From positions 3,410,001 to 3,474,000 of the forward strand of contig NZ_QYUN01000002.1 in assembly GCF_003590875.1 (NCBI RefSeq): a stretch of 64,000 bases of DNA, written 5' to 3'. This DNA comes from Noviherbaspirillum cavernae. Lineage in GTDB: Bacteria; Pseudomonadota; Gammaproteobacteria; Burkholderiales; Burkholderiaceae_D. Of the stretch, positions 26,347-36,341 are shown in pieces. The notes below the pieces were generated by a model, which was not told where the DNA came from, ran no database searches, and saw nothing but the letters and a program-made list of their open reading frames with translations. The position numbers and the translations under genes were made by a program. Each line of letters starts with the position of its first letter. Within the stretch, counting starts at the first letter, position 1.

Positions 26347-26671
26347 CCACATCCTTTTTCGTTTCTTGCACAATCCAATCGAGATACCGCGGCAATCCGC
26401 CGACAATCGGCACTGCAATGATTTCCGGCACGTCATATGCATGCGCTGCCTTGATCGCGGCTTCCAGTGCCGCGTAACGACTTTGCACGGTCTTCACCAG
26501 CAAGGTCACTTCGGTTGCCTCTTCCACCTCGCCCTGCCAGTGATAGATCGATTGCACTGCAGGAAGAATATTGACGCAGGCGGCAAGCCTGAGTTCAACG
26601 AGCTCTCGGGCGATTGTTCTCGCCGCTGCCGCGTCGGGCACGTTGGTCAAAACCAGTATCGCTTGTTGCAT
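26339..26671 (-). CDS. cutA: Divalent cation tolerance protein CutA
   Basis: Small trimeric ferredoxin-like protein linked to copper tolerance; role still unclear. The 110 residues contain LAACVNILPAVQSIYHWQGE, TEVTLLVKTV and the C-terminal YDVPEIIAVPIVGGLPRYLD with W, all family signatures. It precedes dsbD, whose start overlaps the cutA stop by 8 bases; cutA-dsbD is a conserved pair in proteobacteria. Confidence 0.96.
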   Translation of the reverse strand: MQQAILVLTNVPDAAAARTIARELVELRLAACVNILPAVQSIYHWQGEVEEATEVTLLVKTVQSRYAALEAAIKAAHAYDVPEIIAVPIVGGLPRYLDWIVQETKKDVDV

Positions 26672-26710
26672 GTCTCTGTCCCCCGGCGAGAACCAACGCC
26701 TAACTCGACA

Positions 26711-27496
26711 TTACTTCAACAGCCTGCGGCGCGTCAGCACCGTGGCAATGTAAAAACCCGCAACACAGTACGTCGCCAGGATCGTGACATCCGCCAATGC
26801 ATTGGCGGGCCATCGCCCGAGAAGCAAGGGCCGAATCAACTCCACCGCGGCGGTCAGCGGCAGCATCTGGGCGATTGCCTGCAGCCACAGCGGCAGTTGC
26901 GCCGTCGGATAGTAGACACCCGACAGAAATATCATCGGCGTCAACACCAGCGTGAAATAGTAGGTGAAGAAATCATACCCGTTTGCGATCGCATTCATCA
27001 CCAGCCCCAGCGACGCGAACGTCATGCCGACGAGAAACAGCACCGGAAGCACCAGCAACGTCTGCGCATGCAATCCAATGCCGAGCGTGAAAATCACGGC
27101 CAGTATGGCAATGCCGGAAAAGAGCGATTTGGTGGCCGCCCACAGCATCTCCGCGAGCACCACATCGTCAAGCGCAAGCGGCGCATTCAGCAAGGCCTCC
27201 CAGGTCTTCTGCACATGCATGCGGGAAAACGCCGAATACAAGGCCTCGAAGGAGGCCGCCATCATGACCGACATGCAGATCGAGCCCGTGGCGAGAAATT
27301 GAATGTATGGAATGCCCTCGATGTTTTGCAGCAGGCTGCCCAATCCGTAGCCGAAGGCCAGCAGCGTGATCAGTGGCTCCGCGATATTGCCCAGCACGCT
27401 GGCAATCGCCAGTTTTTTCCAGACAAGGAAATTGCGCCGCCAGATCGGCATGAAGCGCCAGGAAAATTCGGGGAAACCGTATATCGCTGTCGTCAT
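26711..27496 (-). CDS. ABC-2 type transporter permease (NodJ-like)
   Basis: The 261-residue protein has six membrane helices and the ABC-2 permease pattern (NAPLALDDVVLAEMLWAATK and LTPMIFLSGVYYPTAQLPLW). By form it belongs to the NodJ/DrrB export family. It follows its ATPase by 1 base, so both belong to one exporter. The NodJ similarity does not imply nodulation; such pairs are common next to rplQ in this group and their substrate is unknown. Confidence 0.9.
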   Translation of the reverse strand: MTTAIYGFPEFSWRFMPIWRRNFLVWKKLAIASVLGNIAEPLITLLAFGYGLGSLLQNIEGIPYIQFLATGSICMSVMMAASFEALYSAFSRMHVQKTWEALLNAPLALDDVVLAEMLWAATKSLFSGIAILAVIFTLGIGLHAQTLLVLPVLFLVGMTFASLGLVMNAIANGYDFFTYYFTLVLTPMIFLSGVYYPTAQLPLWLQAIAQMLPLTAAVELIRPLLLGRWPANALADVTILATYCVAGFYIATVLTRRRLLK

Positions 27497-27497
27497 C

Positions 27498-28430
27498 CTA
27501 GTCCCGCATCTCGCGGCCGGTCAGTTTCAAGAACAAGTCTTCCAGATTGGCGGGGCGGTGCAGATAACGCACGCCCGTGGTGGCCTGCAAGCCGTCCAGC
27601 AGCGGCCGCGCATTGTTGGTATAGCAAAAAATGGTTTCGCCGCTGATTTCGAGTCGAGCCGACTTCTGCCGTCCTTCCGTTTCGCCCCACAGCAAGGCAT
27701 TGTCGCCATACACTTCGACCACTTCCGCCTCGATATGTTGCCCGATCAAATCACGCGGGGCACCTTCCGCGATCAGATGACCGTGATCAATGACCGCCAA
27801 CCGGTCGCAAAGGCGCTCGGCCTCATCCATGAAATGCGTGGTCAGCAGAATCGTCTTGCCCTCACTCATCAAGGATTTCAACCGATCCCAGATCAGATGA
27901 CGCGCCTGAGGATCAAGTCCCGTCGTCGGCTCATCCATGAAGATCAGATCCGGATCATTGACCAGCGCGCGAGCCAACGTCAGACGCCGTCGCATACCGC
28001 CGGAAAGTTCGCCGATCCGAGCATCCTTCTTGTTCGTGAGGCTGGCAAATTCGAGCAGCTTCGGGATGCGCTCCTTGATGGCCGCATCATCTATCCCGAA
28101 ATATCGGCCGAACACCAACAGATTCTCGGCAACGGTAAAGTCCGGATCGAGGTTATCACCTTGCGGCACCACCCCGACGCGCAGGCGCGCCGGTCGAGCG
28201 TGCGCCGGAATGCTTTTGCCGACCAGCGTGATTTCGCCGCTGTCAGGCACGGCCAGACCGAGACACAGACGCAGAGTCGTCGTTTTTCCAGCGCCATTCG
28301 GCCCGAGCAAGCCATAACATTCGCCCCGCCGCAATGCGAACGACAAACCGTCGATCACGACGTGCCTTGCTTTACCATTGCCATACGTTTTACGCAGGTT
28401 GGACACCGAAAGGATGCTGGGTTCAGACAT
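27498..28430 (-). CDS. ABC transporter ATP-binding protein (NodI-like)
   Basis: The 310-residue ATPase has Walker A GPNGAGKT (residues 43-50), the Q-loop, the signature [20 protein letters not shown], Walker [13 protein letters not shown] and the switch [11 protein letters not shown], then a C-terminal extension of about 90 residues typical of the NodI/DrrA drug and polysaccharide exporters. It is the first gene of the two-gene exporter unit and lies 118 bases downstream of rplQ, separated by a terminator. Confidence 0.93.
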   Translation of the reverse strand: MSEPSILSVSNLRKTYGNGKARHVVIDGLSFALRRGECYGLLGPNGAGKTTTLRLCLGLAVPDSGEITLVGKSIPAHARPARLRVGVVPQGDNLDPDFTVAENLLVFGRYFGIDDAAIKERIPKLLEFASLTNKKDARIGELSGGMRRRLTLARALVNDPDLIFMDEPTTGLDPQARHLIWDRLKSLMSEGKTILLTTHFMDEAERLCDRLAVIDHGHLIAEGAPRDLIGQHIEAEVVEVYGDNALLWGETEGRQKSARLEISGETIFCYTNNARPLLDGLQATTGVRYLHRPANLEDLFLKLTGREMRD

Positions 28431-28498
28431 GCCGGCCTGTCAACTCCGTAAAAATCAGCCCACATCTTGCCATAAACAATTTGAAGCCATATCAAAGC

Positions 28499-28525
28499 AA
28501 AAAGCCAGGCACTCGGCCTGGCTTT
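28499..28525 (-). terminator. Rho-independent terminator of the ribosomal superoperon
   Basis: AAAGCCAGGC (28501-28510) and GCCTGGCTTT (28516-28525) form a perfect 10-bp stem with a five-base loop, followed by a run of U residues on the minus strand. It lies 24 bases after rplQ and closes the alpha operon. Confidence 0.88.
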
Positions 28526-28548
28526 GTCGTGTCTCTTGACTGCGCTGT

Positions 28549-28944
28549 TTACTCGGCAGCCGGGACTTCCGCGTCTTCGCTGATCTCCGGACGATCGACC
28601 AGTTCAACGAATGCCATCGGCGCATTGTCGCCTTGACGGAAACCCATCTTCAGGATGCGCAGGTAGCCGCCATTGCGGTTCGCATAACGCGGACCGAGTT
28701 CGGCGAACAACTTCACAACCATTTCACGATCGCGCAGGCGGCTGAAGGCCAAACGCTTGTTCGACAGATTGTCGGTCTTGCCCAGTGTGAGGATCGGCTC
28801 GACAACGCGGCGCAGTTCCTTGGCTTTCGGCAGCGTGGTCTTGATCGCTTCGTGACGCAGCAGGGATACGGTCATGTTGCGAAGCATCGCCAGACGATGT
28901 GACGAAGTGCGGTTCAATTTACGGAGGCCGTGACGGTGACGCAT
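28549..28944 (-). CDS. rplQ: 50S ribosomal protein L17
   Basis: Large-subunit protein near the exit tunnel. The 131 residues begin [17 protein letters not shown], the conserved L17 start, and contain [20 protein letters not shown] and [11 protein letters not shown] short acidic C-terminus extends it slightly beyond the E. coli protein (127). It is the last gene of the alpha operon, following rpoA by 136 bases, in which a TATAAT hexamer suggests an extra promoter. Confidence 0.98.
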   Translation of the reverse strand: MRHRHGLRKLNRTSSHRLAMLRNMTVSLLRHEAIKTTLPKAKELRRVVEPILTLGKTDNLSNKRLAFSRLRDREMVVKLFAELGPRYANRNGGYLRILKMGFRQGDNAPMAFVELVDRPEISEDAEVPAAE

Positions 28945-29059
28945 GGTATTTCCTTTCAGTTTTCAGTTTTTACCCAGCTCTTCTATCGACTCGTCTTGCG
29001 ACTCATCGCGGACCGGTAATCATTGTCGTTACAGAGATGCCAAAACAGGCGGGAGCGGC

Positions 29060-29065
29060 ATTATA
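29060..29065 (-). promoter_or_regulatory. Possible -10 element upstream of rplQ
   Basis: A perfect TATAAT in the context GGTTATAATGCC lies on the minus strand 16 bases past the rpoA stop. The same GGTTATAATGC context precedes rplC, but no acceptable -35 was found here, so this is weak. Confidence 0.3.
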
Positions 29066-29080
29066 ACCGCCCCAGCCGAG

Positions 29081-30058
29081 TTACTTCTCCAGACCAGCCG
29101 GCGGCCAGTTCTCGAGCTTCATGCCCAAGGTCAAGCCACGGGATGCCAACACTTCCTTGATTTCGTTCAAGGACTTGCGACCCAGGTTCGGGGTCTTGAG
29201 CAATTCGTTTTCGCTGCGCTGAATCAAATCGCCGATGTAATAGATGTTTTCGGCTTTCAGGCAGTTTGCGGAACGAACCGTCAATTCCAGATCGTCCACC
29301 GGACGCAGCAGGATCGGATCAACCGATGGAGCGCGCGACGGCGCTTCCGCAGCAGCTTCCGTGCCTTCCAGCGCGGCGAACACATTCAACTGGTCAACGA
29401 GGACGCGCGCCGATTGACGAATCGCCTCTTCCGGCGAAATCACGCCGTTCGTTTCGATGTTCATCACCAGCTTGTCGAGGTCGGTGCGCTGTTCCACGCG
29501 AGCGGATTCCACCGCATACGACACGCGACGCACCGGCGAGAACGAGGCATCGAGAATGATACGTCCGATGGTCTTGTTCGCATCTTCCGACAGCCTGCGA
29601 ACATTGCCCGGCACGTAGCCACGGCCCTTCTCGACCTTGATCTGCATGTCCAGCTTGCCGCCCGCCGTCAGGTGCGCAATCACATGATCAGGATTCACCA
29701 GCTCCACGTCGTGCGGGAGATCGATGTCGGAAGCGAGCACGGCACCTTCGCCTTCCTTCTTCAGCGTAAGCGTCACTTCATCGCGATTGTGCAGCTTGAA
29801 CACGACACCTTTCAGATTCAGCAACATGTCGACCACATCTTCCTGCACGCCATCCAGCGAGGAATATTCGTGCACGACGCCGGCGATCGTCACCTCCGTC
29901 GGCGCATAACCGATCATGGACGACAGCAGTACGCGACGCAATGCATTGCCAAGCGTGTGACCATAGCCGCGTTCAAACGGCTCCATCACCACCTTGGCGT
30001 GGCCGGCACCCAGTGCCTCGACTTCAATGATACGCGGCTTCAACAGACTGTTTTGCAT
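29081..30058 (-). CDS. rpoA: RNA polymerase alpha subunit
   Basis: Scaffolds assembly of beta and beta' and contacts UP elements and activators. The 325 residues comprise the N-terminal dimerisation domain ([40 protein letters not shown]), a linker rich in Ala/Glu ([16 protein letters not shown]) and the C-terminal domain with [20 protein letters not shown] and [19 protein letters not shown]. It follows rpsD by 100 bases containing a 10-bp hairpin. Confidence 0.98.
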   Translation of the reverse strand: MQNSLLKPRIIEVEALGAGHAKVVMEPFERGYGHTLGNALRRVLLSSMIGYAPTEVTIAGVVHEYSSLDGVQEDVVDMLLNLKGVVFKLHNRDEVTLTLKKEGEGAVLASDIDLPHDVELVNPDHVIAHLTAGGKLDMQIKVEKGRGYVPGNVRRLSEDANKTIGRIILDASFSPVRRVSYAVESARVEQRTDLDKLVMNIETNGVISPEEAIRQSARVLVDQLNVFAALEGTEAAAEAPSRAPSVDPILLRPVDDLELTVRSANCLKAENIYYIGDLIQRSENELLKTPNLGRKSLNEIKEVLASRGLTLGMKLENWPPAGLEK

Positions 30059-30121
30059 GAAATGTCCTTTTCAATACCCTCGGCTCGTTACACCGATAAG
30101 GCTGATGGCATTGCAGAGAAA

Positions 30122-30148
30122 CCCACCTCATGGATGACACGAGGCGGG
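30122..30148 (-). repeat. Hairpin between rpsD and rpoA
   Basis: CCCGCCTCGT and ATGAGGTGGG pair over 10 bases (two G-U pairs) around a seven-base loop on the minus-strand RNA and are followed by UUUCUCU. It could act as a weak attenuator or as an mRNA processing or stability site between rpsD and rpoA. Confidence 0.45.
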
Positions 30149-30158
30149 CGATTTGAAA

Positions 30159-30782
30159 TTAGCGGGAATACAGTTCGACGATCAACGACTCGTTCACATC
30201 GTTGGCAATCTCGGTACGATCAGGCATCGATTTGAATGTGCCTTCCATTTTCTTGGCATCGACTGCCACCCAGGATGGCATGCCGGTTTGTTCCGCCAGC
30301 GACAGGGCTTCGATGATACGTGCCTGCTTCTTGGACTTTTCGCGTACAGCAACCACGTCACCGGCCTTCACTTGATAGGACGCGATATTCACGACTTCGC
30401 CATTAACGCTGAATGCCTTGTGGCTGACCAACTGGCGCGCTTCGGCGCGCGTAGAACCAAAACCCATGCGATAAGCAACATTATCAAGACGTGACTCGAG
30501 CAACTTCAGCAAATTTTCACCTGTATTGCCCTTGCGACGATCTGCTTCAGCAAAATAACGACGGAACTGGCGCTCCAGAATCCCGTACATCCGCTTGACC
30601 TTTTGCTTCTCGCGCAACTGGTTACCATAGTCCGATGTACGAGCTCCCGAAGTGCGTCCATGCTGTCCTGGCTTCGAGTCAAGTTTGCATTTCGAGTCCA
30701 GCGAGCGGCGCGCGCTCTTCAGGAACAGGTCGGTGCCTTCACGGCGGGAGAGTTTAGCTTTGGGTCCGATATAACGTGCCAC
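30159..30782 (-). CDS. rpsD: 30S ribosomal protein S4
   Basis: Primary 16S rRNA binder and, in E. coli, repressor of the alpha operon. The 207 residues include [20 protein letters not shown], the S4 RNA-binding domain [25 protein letters not shown] and [12 protein letters not shown]. Only one cysteine (Cys32) is present near the N-terminus, so this is the zinc-free form. It is separated from rpsK by 168 bases holding a terminator-like hairpin. Confidence 0.98.
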   Translation of the reverse strand: MARYIGPKAKLSRREGTDLFLKSARRSLDSKCKLDSKPGQHGRTSGARTSDYGNQLREKQKVKRMYGILERQFRRYFAEADRRKGNTGENLLKLLESRLDNVAYRMGFGSTRAEARQLVSHKAFSVNGEVVNIASYQVKAGDVVAVREKSKKQARIIEALSLAEQTGMPSWVAVDAKKMEGTFKSMPDRTEIANDVNESLIVELYSR

Positions 30783-30848
30783 GAAAATTTCCTTTTATAA
30801 ATGACGCCCCAAGCGAAGCTGACGTTGTGCACGACAGACTGGGCGCTA

Positions 30849-30871
30849 GTCTGATTCAACTGCCATCAGAC
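30849..30871 (-). repeat. Hairpin in rpsD leader
   Basis: GTCTGAT and ATCAGAC form a perfect 7-bp stem around a nine-base loop, 67 bases upstream of the rpsD start and just after the terminator-like element. It may be part of an rpsD leader structure; its role is unknown. Confidence 0.4.
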
Positions 30872-30881
30872 GGTGGTCTTA

Positions 30882-30911
30882 AGAACAAAACCCGCCAAGG
30901 TCTTTGGCGGG
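30882..30911 (-). terminator. Terminator-like hairpin between rpsK and rpsD
   Basis: On the minus strand CCCGCCAA and TTGGCGGG form an 8-bp GC-rich stem with a short loop followed by UUUUGUUCUU. It lies 39 bases past the rpsK stop, within an otherwise continuous operon, so it should act as a partial terminator or attenuator lowering rpsD-rpoA-rplQ transcription. Confidence 0.7.
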
Positions 30912-30950
30912 CAACGTACTACTACTACTGTGATTTACCGCACTAAAGAA

Positions 30951-31355
30951 TCAGATGCGGCGCCGCTTCGGCGGCCGGCAGCCATTGTGCGGAACCGGAG
31001 TCACATCTTGAATCTGCGTGATCTTGATACCGAGGTTATTCAATGCACGAACTGCGGATTCACGCCCGGGTCCCGGGCCTTTGATGCGCACTTCCAGATT
31101 CTTCACACCGAATTCAACTGCAACCTTGCCCGCTGCCTCTGCGGCAACCTGGGCTGCAAACGGAGTCGATTTCCGCGACCCTTTGAAGCCTGCGCCACCG
31201 GAGGTAGCCCAAGACAACGCATTTCCTTGGCGGTCGGTAATTGTGATGATCGTGTTATTGAAGGACGCATGAATATGTGCGATACCTTCGGCAACATTCT
31301 TTTTGACTTTCTTGCGCACGCGTGCAGCTGCGGCGTTACTGGGTGCTTTTGCCAT
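30951..31355 (-). CDS. rpsK: 30S ribosomal protein S11
   Basis: Platform protein of the small subunit. The 134-residue protein has [40 protein letters not shown] and the C-terminal [20 protein letters not shown]. It lies 21 bases after rpsM. Its 3' side carries the internal terminator-like hairpin. Confidence 0.98.
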   Translation of the reverse strand: MAKAPSNAAAARVRKKVKKNVAEGIAHIHASFNNTIITITDRQGNALSWATSGGAGFKGSRKSTPFAAQVAAEAAGKVAVEFGVKNLEVRIKGPGPGRESAVRALNNLGIKITQIQDVTPVPHNGCRPPKRRRI

Positions 31356-31376
31356 GATTGTTTCCTTGAATCGGAA

Positions 31377-31742
31377 TTATTTCTTCAACGAAGCCGCAGC
31401 CTTCCGCGGTCCCTTGCGGGTACGGGCGTTAGTACGCGTACGCTGGCCGCGAACCGGCAGACCTTTACGATGACGCATACCGCGATAACAGCCAAGATCC
31501 ATCAAGCGCTTGATGCTCATCGAGATTTCACGACGCAGATCACCCTCGACGACAAACTTGCCAATCTCGTCGCGCAGCTTTTCCAGCTCGTTGTCGTCCA
31601 GATCCTTGACTTTCTTCGTCGTCGGAACGCCTGTCGTTGCGCAAATTTCTTCAGCGCGAGGACGGCCAATACCGTAAATCGCGGTCAAGCCGATAACGGT
31701 GTGTTGGTGATTTGGGATATTCACCCCTGCAATACGTGCCAT
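31377..31742 (-). CDS. rpsM: 30S ribosomal protein S13
   Basis: Small-subunit head protein contacting the P-site tRNA and L5. The 121 residues begin [20 protein letters not shown] and end in the conserved [17 protein letters not shown]. Gap to rpmJ is 27 bases, with no promoter visible, so the alpha genes appear to continue the spc transcript. Confidence 0.98.
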   Translation of the reverse strand: MARIAGVNIPNHQHTVIGLTAIYGIGRPRAEEICATTGVPTTKKVKDLDDNELEKLRDEIGKFVVEGDLRREISMSIKRLMDLGCYRGMRHRKGLPVRGQRTRTNARTRKGPRKAAASLKK

Positions 31743-31769
31743 TCGTTATTCCTCGATCAATAACGTTAA

Positions 31770-31883
31770 TTAACCTTGGCGCTGCTTATGACGCGGCTCT
31801 GTGCAAATAACACGAACCACACCCTTGCGCTTGATGATCTTACAGTTGCGGCAAATCCGCTTGACTGATGCGAGCACTTTCAT
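31770..31883 (-). CDS. rpmJ: 50S ribosomal protein L36, zinc-binding form
   Basis: A 37-residue protein read directly from the minus strand: [14 protein letters not shown], then [18 protein letters not shown]. Cys11, Cys14, Cys27 and His32 make the zinc ribbon of the C+ form. It sits between infA and rpsM as usual. It is short enough to be missed by automated length cut-offs. Confidence 0.97.
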   Translation of the reverse strand: MKVLASVKRICRNCKIIKRKGVVRVICTEPRHKQRQG

Positions 31884-31915
31884 TTTTGCCCTCTTTCTTT
31901 CAGCTTTTAGTTACT

Positions 31916-32134
31916 TTACTTTGTACGGAACACGATGCGTGCCCGGCTCAAATCATAAGGCGTCAACTCAACCGTCACCTTGTCGCCCGGCAGAATACGA
32001 ATATAGTTCATTCGCATTTTTCCGGAAATGTGCCCGAGTACCACATGCCCATTTTCCAATTTGACTCGAAACGTTGCATTCGGAAGATTCTCAAGAATCT
32101 CACCTTGCATCTGAATAACGTCGTCTTTTGCCAT
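31916..32134 (-). CDS. infA: Translation initiation factor IF-1
   Basis: A 72-residue S1-type OB-fold protein that occupies the ribosomal A site during initiation. It begins [20 protein letters not shown] and contains [31 protein letters not shown]. The position between secY and rpmJ is typical of betaproteobacteria (in E. coli infA is elsewhere). Confidence 0.97.
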   Translation of the reverse strand: MAKDDVIQMQGEILENLPNATFRVKLENGHVVLGHISGKMRMNYIRILPGDKVTVELTPYDLSRARIVFRTK

Positions 32135-32159
32135 TCGCTCTGCTCATTCCTCCAACGAC

Positions 32160-33491
32160 TTATCGCGTCGGAATGCCACCCTTGAAATTCGCCTTCCGAA
32201 GAAGCGACTCGTATTGTTGCGACATAACATAGTTCTGCACTTGAGCCATGAAATCCATCGTAACCACGACAATGATCAGTAGCGATGTTCCACCAAAATA
32301 GAATGGTACTTTCCAACGCGCGATCAAGAACTCCGGCAGCAAGCAGACCAGCGTTATATACACGGCACCAACGAGCGTCAAACGCATCAAGATTTTATCG
32401 ATGTACCTCGCCGTCTGATCTCCCGGACGAATTCCAGGCACAAAGGCACCACTCTTCTTCAAATTATCCGCAGTTTCTTTGCTGTTAAAAACCAGCGCGG
32501 TATAGAAGAAGCAAAAGAACACGATTGCGACGGCATACAACAGGGCGTGAATCGGTTCGCCTGGCGCCATCGATGCCGCCAGATCCTTCAAAAAACGGAC
32601 AACCGGATTACTCGTATCTCCTGATGTAAACCAACTCGTAATCGTTGCAGGAAACAAGATTATCGACGATGCGAAAATTGGGGGGATTACGCCGGCCATG
32701 TTGAGCTTCAGTGGCAAATGGCTGCTTTGACCACCGTAAATCTTGTTACCAACCTGGCGTTTCGCATAATTCACCAAAATCTTGCGTTGTCCGCGTTCGA
32801 TATACACCACAAGGAAGGTTACTGCAGCAACTATCACGCAGATCAGGATCGCCGACAACGCATTCATCGATCCAGTACGGACAAGCTCGAACAACCCGCC
32901 AAGCGCGCTCGGCAAGCCTGCAGCAATACCCGCGAAAATAATGATTGAAATACCGTTACCCAAACCGCGCTCGGTAATCTGCTCTCCCAGCCACATCAAG
33001 AACATGGTGCCGGTAACCAGCGTAACCACGGTTGTGAAGCGAAATGCGAGACCCGGATCCAAGACCAAGCCCGCCTGCGATTCCAATGCAACCGCGATGC
33101 CCAGCGCCTGAAAAGTTGCGAGAAAAAGCGTCCCATACCGTGTGTACTGCGTTATCTTGCGCCGGCCGGCTTCACCCTCCTTCTTCAGGGCCTCCAATTG
33201 CGGCGACACTATGGACATCAGCTGCATGATGATCGATGCCGAGATGTACGGCATGATCCCAAGTGCAAATATCGTAAACCGCGACAACGCACCGCCGGAG
33301 AACATGTTAAACATTCCAAGAATACCGCCTTGGTTCTGCTTGAACAATTGAGCCAGCTGATAGGGATCAATTCCCGCAACGGGAATATGCGCGCCAATTC
33401 GATAGACCACTAATGCCGCGAGCAAAAACCATAGGCGCCCCCATGGAAATCCACTTGCCGCACTCTTAGCGAGTTGGGGTGTTGTCGCCAA
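32160..33491 (-). CDS. secY: Protein translocase subunit SecY
   Basis: Channel of the Sec translocon. The 443-residue protein has ten membrane helices, the plug region after [14 protein letters not shown], the conserved [14 protein letters not shown], and cytoplasmic loops with [20 protein letters not shown] and [19 protein letters not shown]. It follows rplO by 25 bases. SecE, its partner, is encoded at 61813-62196. Confidence 0.98.
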   Translation of the reverse strand: MATTPQLAKSAASGFPWGRLWFLLAALVVYRIGAHIPVAGIDPYQLAQLFKQNQGGILGMFNMFSGGALSRFTIFALGIMPYISASIIMQLMSIVSPQLEALKKEGEAGRRKITQYTRYGTLFLATFQALGIAVALESQAGLVLDPGLAFRFTTVVTLVTGTMFLMWLGEQITERGLGNGISIIIFAGIAAGLPSALGGLFELVRTGSMNALSAILICVIVAAVTFLVVYIERGQRKILVNYAKRQVGNKIYGGQSSHLPLKLNMAGVIPPIFASSIILFPATITSWFTSGDTSNPVVRFLKDLAASMAPGEPIHALLYAVAIVFFCFFYTALVFNSKETADNLKKSGAFVPGIRPGDQTARYIDKILMRLTLVGAVYITLVCLLPEFLIARWKVPFYFGGTSLLIIVVVTMDFMAQVQNYVMSQQYESLLRKANFKGGIPTR

Positions 33492-33516
33492 TTATCGCTC
33501 CGAACTAACCGTTTGC

Positions 33517-33948
33517 TTAAGCAACCGAACCACCAGCAGCTTCAATGGCGGCTTTGGCACCCTGGGTCGCAATCAATCCCTTGAGCGTAACCTTCTTGCT
33601 GATCTCACCTGCCTTGATGACTCGCACTACGCGCGCCAATTCGGATACCAGCCCCGCTTGTTTTAATGCCAGCATATCGATCTCTGCGACCGGCAGCTTT
33701 TCCAAGTCGCTCAAACGAACTTCTGCCTTGAATGGCGTTGCAAGCGATTTAAAGCCGCGCTTCGGCAGCCGGCGTTGCAACGGCATCTGACCGCCTTCAA
33801 AACCTACCTTGTGAAAGCCGCCCGAACGAGATTTCTGCCCCTTGTGGCCGCGGCCGGCTGTCTTGCCAAGACCTGATCCGATCCCACGTCCGACACGACG
33901 CTTGGCATGCTTGGCACCGTCTGCTGGTTGGATATTATTCAATTCCAT
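33517..33948 (-). CDS. rplO: 50S ribosomal protein L15
   Basis: Late-assembly large-subunit protein. The 143 residues begin [20 protein letters not shown] and continue [20 protein letters not shown], a basic Gly-rich extension. The start is taken at 33948; an upstream in-frame start would overlap the spacer to rpmD without family support. Confidence 0.97.
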   Translation of the reverse strand: MELNNIQPADGAKHAKRRVGRGIGSGLGKTAGRGHKGQKSRSGGFHKVGFEGGQMPLQRRLPKRGFKSLATPFKAEVRLSDLEKLPVAEIDMLALKQAGLVSELARVVRVIKAGEISKKVTLKGLIATQGAKAAIEAAGGSVA

Positions 33949-33975
33949 GATTTGCTCCGCTCGCAAGCACTTGGC

Positions 33976-34155
33976 TTACGACACCACTTTCACGAGATAC
34001 GATACTTTGTTGATCATGCCGCGAACTGCAGCCGTATCCTGCAGCTCCGAGACCGAATTTACACGACGCAGACCAAGGCCGCGCACAGTCGCGCGGTGAT
34101 CTTGACGTGTACCGATCAAGCCTTTAATCAGCTTCACTTTGATTGTGTTTGCCAT
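33976..34155 (-). CDS. rpmD: 50S ribosomal protein L30
   Basis: A 59-residue protein starting [20 protein letters not shown], with [15 protein letters not shown], the L30 core. The start at 34155 is preferred over a longer frame that would run into rpsE. It follows rpsE by 10 bases in the spc operon. Confidence 0.97.
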   Translation of the reverse strand: MANTIKVKLIKGLIGTRQDHRATVRGLGLRRVNSVSELQDTAAVRGMINKVSYLVKVVS

Positions 34156-34165
34156 TCGGATCACC

Positions 34166-34687
34166 TCAACCCAGAATTTCTTCAATGGACTTGCCACGTT
34201 TTGCAGCAATTTCCGATGGCGTATTCATCTTTGACAGACCATCCAATGTGGCACGCACCATGTTGTACGGATTGGTCGAACCATTGGACTTCGCAACAAC
34301 ATTGGTTACGCCCATCACCTCGAAAATTGCGCGCATCGGACCACCGGCGATCACACCTGTACCATCCTTTGCCGGCGAAATCATCACCGAGGAGGCACCA
34401 TGCTTACCGGTAACCGTATGTTGCAATGTACCGTTTTTCAACGTTACCTTGATCATCTTGCGGCGCGCTTCTTCCATTGCCTTTTGCACAGCGACCGGCA
34501 CTTCTTTTGACTTTCCCTTACCCATGCCGATACGGCCATCTCCATCACCGACTACAGCCAGCGCAGCGAATCCCATAATACGGCCACCTTTGACGACCTT
34601 GGTCACGCGATTAACCGCAATCATCTTCTCGCGCATGCCATCATCGCGTTCTTCGCCCTGCTGCGGCTTTGCTTGCATTTTTGCCAT
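34166..34687 (-). CDS. rpsE: 30S ribosomal protein S5
   Basis: Small-subunit protein important for decoding fidelity. The 173 residues include [40 protein letters not shown] (double-stranded RNA-binding fold) and [20 protein letters not shown]. Key basic residues around VVKGGR are unmodified relative to the family. Follows rplR by 12 bases. Confidence 0.98.
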   Translation of the reverse strand: MAKMQAKPQQGEERDDGMREKMIAVNRVTKVVKGGRIMGFAALAVVGDGDGRIGMGKGKSKEVPVAVQKAMEEARRKMIKVTLKNGTLQHTVTGKHGASSVMISPAKDGTGVIAGGPMRAIFEVMGVTNVVAKSNGSTNPYNMVRATLDGLSKMNTPSEIAAKRGKSIEEILG

Positions 34688-34699
34688 GACGATATTTCC

Positions 34700-35062
34700 T
34701 TAGAACTTCAAACCGGCTTCGCGCGCGGCTTCCGCGACTGCCTTGACTCGGCCGTGATAACGGAAGCCGGAGCGATCAAATGCCACTTCAGCAATCCCCG
34801 CTTTCAGTGCTTTCTCTGCAACGCGCTTGCCAACCAAAGCCGCTGCCGCTGCATTTCCGCCCTTGCCGGACTTTCCTGCCAGCTCTTGGCGCACTTCCGC
34901 CTCGAGCGTCGACGCAGAAGCCAATATTTTTGCATCTGGTCCGATGATATTCGCGTAAATATGCAGGTTGGTCCGATGCACCGCAAGACGGTTCACCTTT
35001 AACTCTGCAATCTTGGCACGTGTTTGACGTGCACGACGCAGACGTGATTGTTTCTTGTCCAT
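34700..35062 (-). CDS. rplR: 50S ribosomal protein L18
   Basis: 5S rRNA-binding protein of 120 residues starting [20 protein letters not shown], with [20 protein letters not shown] and the C-terminal [20 protein letters not shown]. The start at 35062 fits the family; a start two codons upstream is possible but unusual. Confidence 0.97.
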   Translation of the reverse strand: MDKKQSRLRRARQTRAKIAELKVNRLAVHRTNLHIYANIIGPDAKILASASTLEAEVRQELAGKSGKGGNAAAAALVGKRVAEKALKAGIAEVAFDRSGFRYHGRVKAVAEAAREAGLKF

Positions 35063-35074
35063 CGTCAACCCCTA

Positions 35075-35608
35075 TTACTTCTTCTTGGTTTCTTTAAGCG
35101 TCACCACTTCGTCCACATAGCGGACGCCCTTGCCTTTATAAGGCTCAGGACTGCGATACGCACGGACCTCAGCAGCAGTCTGACCGACCTTCTGCTTGTC
35201 TATACCTTTGATTACAATTTCGGTCTGCGACGGCGTTTCACACTTTACGCCTTGAGGCATCAAATGAACGACCGGGTGCGAGAAACCAAGTGAAAGATTC
35301 AACTTATCGCCTTGCGCTTGCGCCCTGTATCCCACACCGACAAGACTCAGCTTTCTCTCGAAGCCTTTGGTTACGCCATTGACCATGTTATTGACCAACG
35401 CACGAACCGTTCCCGACATTGCATTCGCTTCACGACTATCATTCGCCGGCTCGAACGTCAGCGTACCATTGTCGCTCGCAATCTTGACCAAGCCCGTAAG
35501 CGGAAGAGTAAGCTGCCCCAACGGGCCTTTTACTGTGAAGAGCTCCGAAGTGGCATTAACATCAACCCCTTGCGGCAGCGCTATTGGCATTTTACCTACA
35601 CGAGACAT
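35075..35608 (-). CDS. rplF: 50S ribosomal protein L6
   Basis: Large-subunit protein near the GTPase centre. The 177 residues begin [20 protein letters not shown] and end in the conserved [20 protein letters not shown]. Two homologous domains are evident. Follows rpsH by 10 bases. Confidence 0.98.
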   Translation of the reverse strand: MSRVGKMPIALPQGVDVNATSELFTVKGPLGQLTLPLTGLVKIASDNGTLTFEPANDSREANAMSGTVRALVNNMVNGVTKGFERKLSLVGVGYRAQAQGDKLNLSLGFSHPVVHLMPQGVKCETPSQTEIVIKGIDKQKVGQTAAEVRAYRSPEPYKGKGVRYVDEVVTLKETKKK

Positions 35609-35618
35609 CTTGCACTCC

Positions 35619-36014
35619 TTAGGCCACGTAGCAAATCACTTCGCCACCGATGCCGGTTGCGCGAGCTTTGCGATCAGTCATGACACCCTTTGGCGTGGAC
35701 ACAATCGCCACTCCCAAGCCATTCATCACATTCGGGATCTCATTCTTGCCCTTATAGATGCGCAGCCCTGGACGAGATACACGCTCCAAGCGCTCAATGA
35801 CCGGACGTCCGGAATAGTATTTCAGGCCGATTTTCAACTCTGCCTTGCCAGCCGTCTCGACTACAGAAAAATCTTCAATGTAGCCCTCGTCCTTCAAGAC
35901 ATTGGCAATCGCAACCTTTACTTTAGAAGAAGGCATTGCGACAGTCATCTTCTGCACACCTTGTGCATTACGGATACGGGTCAGCATATCGGCGATAGGA
36001 TCGCTCATACTCAT
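35619..36014 (-). CDS. rpsH: 30S ribosomal protein S8
   Basis: Binds helix 21 of 16S rRNA and in E. coli represses the spc operon. The 131 residues begin [20 protein letters not shown] and contain [20 protein letters not shown] and the C-terminal [20 protein letters not shown]. Typical length. Confidence 0.98.
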   Translation of the reverse strand: MSMSDPIADMLTRIRNAQGVQKMTVAMPSSKVKVAIANVLKDEGYIEDFSVVETAGKAELKIGLKYYSGRPVIERLERVSRPGLRIYKGKNEIPNVMNGLGVAIVSTPKGVMTDRKARATGIGGEVICYVA

Positions 36015-36028
36015 TGCTTGTTCTCCTA

Positions 36029-36334
36029 TTACCAGCTAGCTTTAGTCATACCCGGAATTTCACCACGCATGGCGATTTCACGGAGCTTGATACGACCGAG
36101 ACCGAACTTGCGGAACGTACCGCGCGGACGTCCCGTCAATTGGCAACGGTTGCGTTGACGGGTCGGATTCGCATTACGCGGCAATGCCTGCAGTTTCAAG
36201 CGAGCCTCATAGCGCTCTTCTTCCGACCTTGATTGATCTTCAATGATTGCCTTCAACTCAGCGCGCTTCGCAGAATACTTCTTCACGAGATCTGCGCGCT
36301 TTTGTTCACGGTTAATCAGTGCCAGTTTTGCCAT
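36029..36334 (-). CDS. rpsN: 30S ribosomal protein S14, zinc-free long form
   Basis: The 101-residue protein starts [20 protein letters not shown] and ends [12 protein letters not shown]. It has a single cysteine ([11 protein letters not shown]) and lacks the two CxxC pairs of the short zinc form, so it is the long C- form usual in proteobacteria. The start at 36334 removes a 19-residue upstream run that overlaps rplE. Confidence 0.97.
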   Translation of the reverse strand: MAKLALINREQKRADLVKKYSAKRAELKAIIEDQSRSEEERYEARLKLQALPRNANPTRQRNRCQLTGRPRGTFRKFGLGRIKLREIAMRGEIPGMTKASW

Positions 36335-36341
36335 GGCAGCC

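Noticed and set aside
26711..28430. Nodulation exporter NodIJ
   Set aside because: Similarity to NodI/NodJ is at family level; no nod genes or nod-box are nearby and such pairs are widespread beside rplQ.
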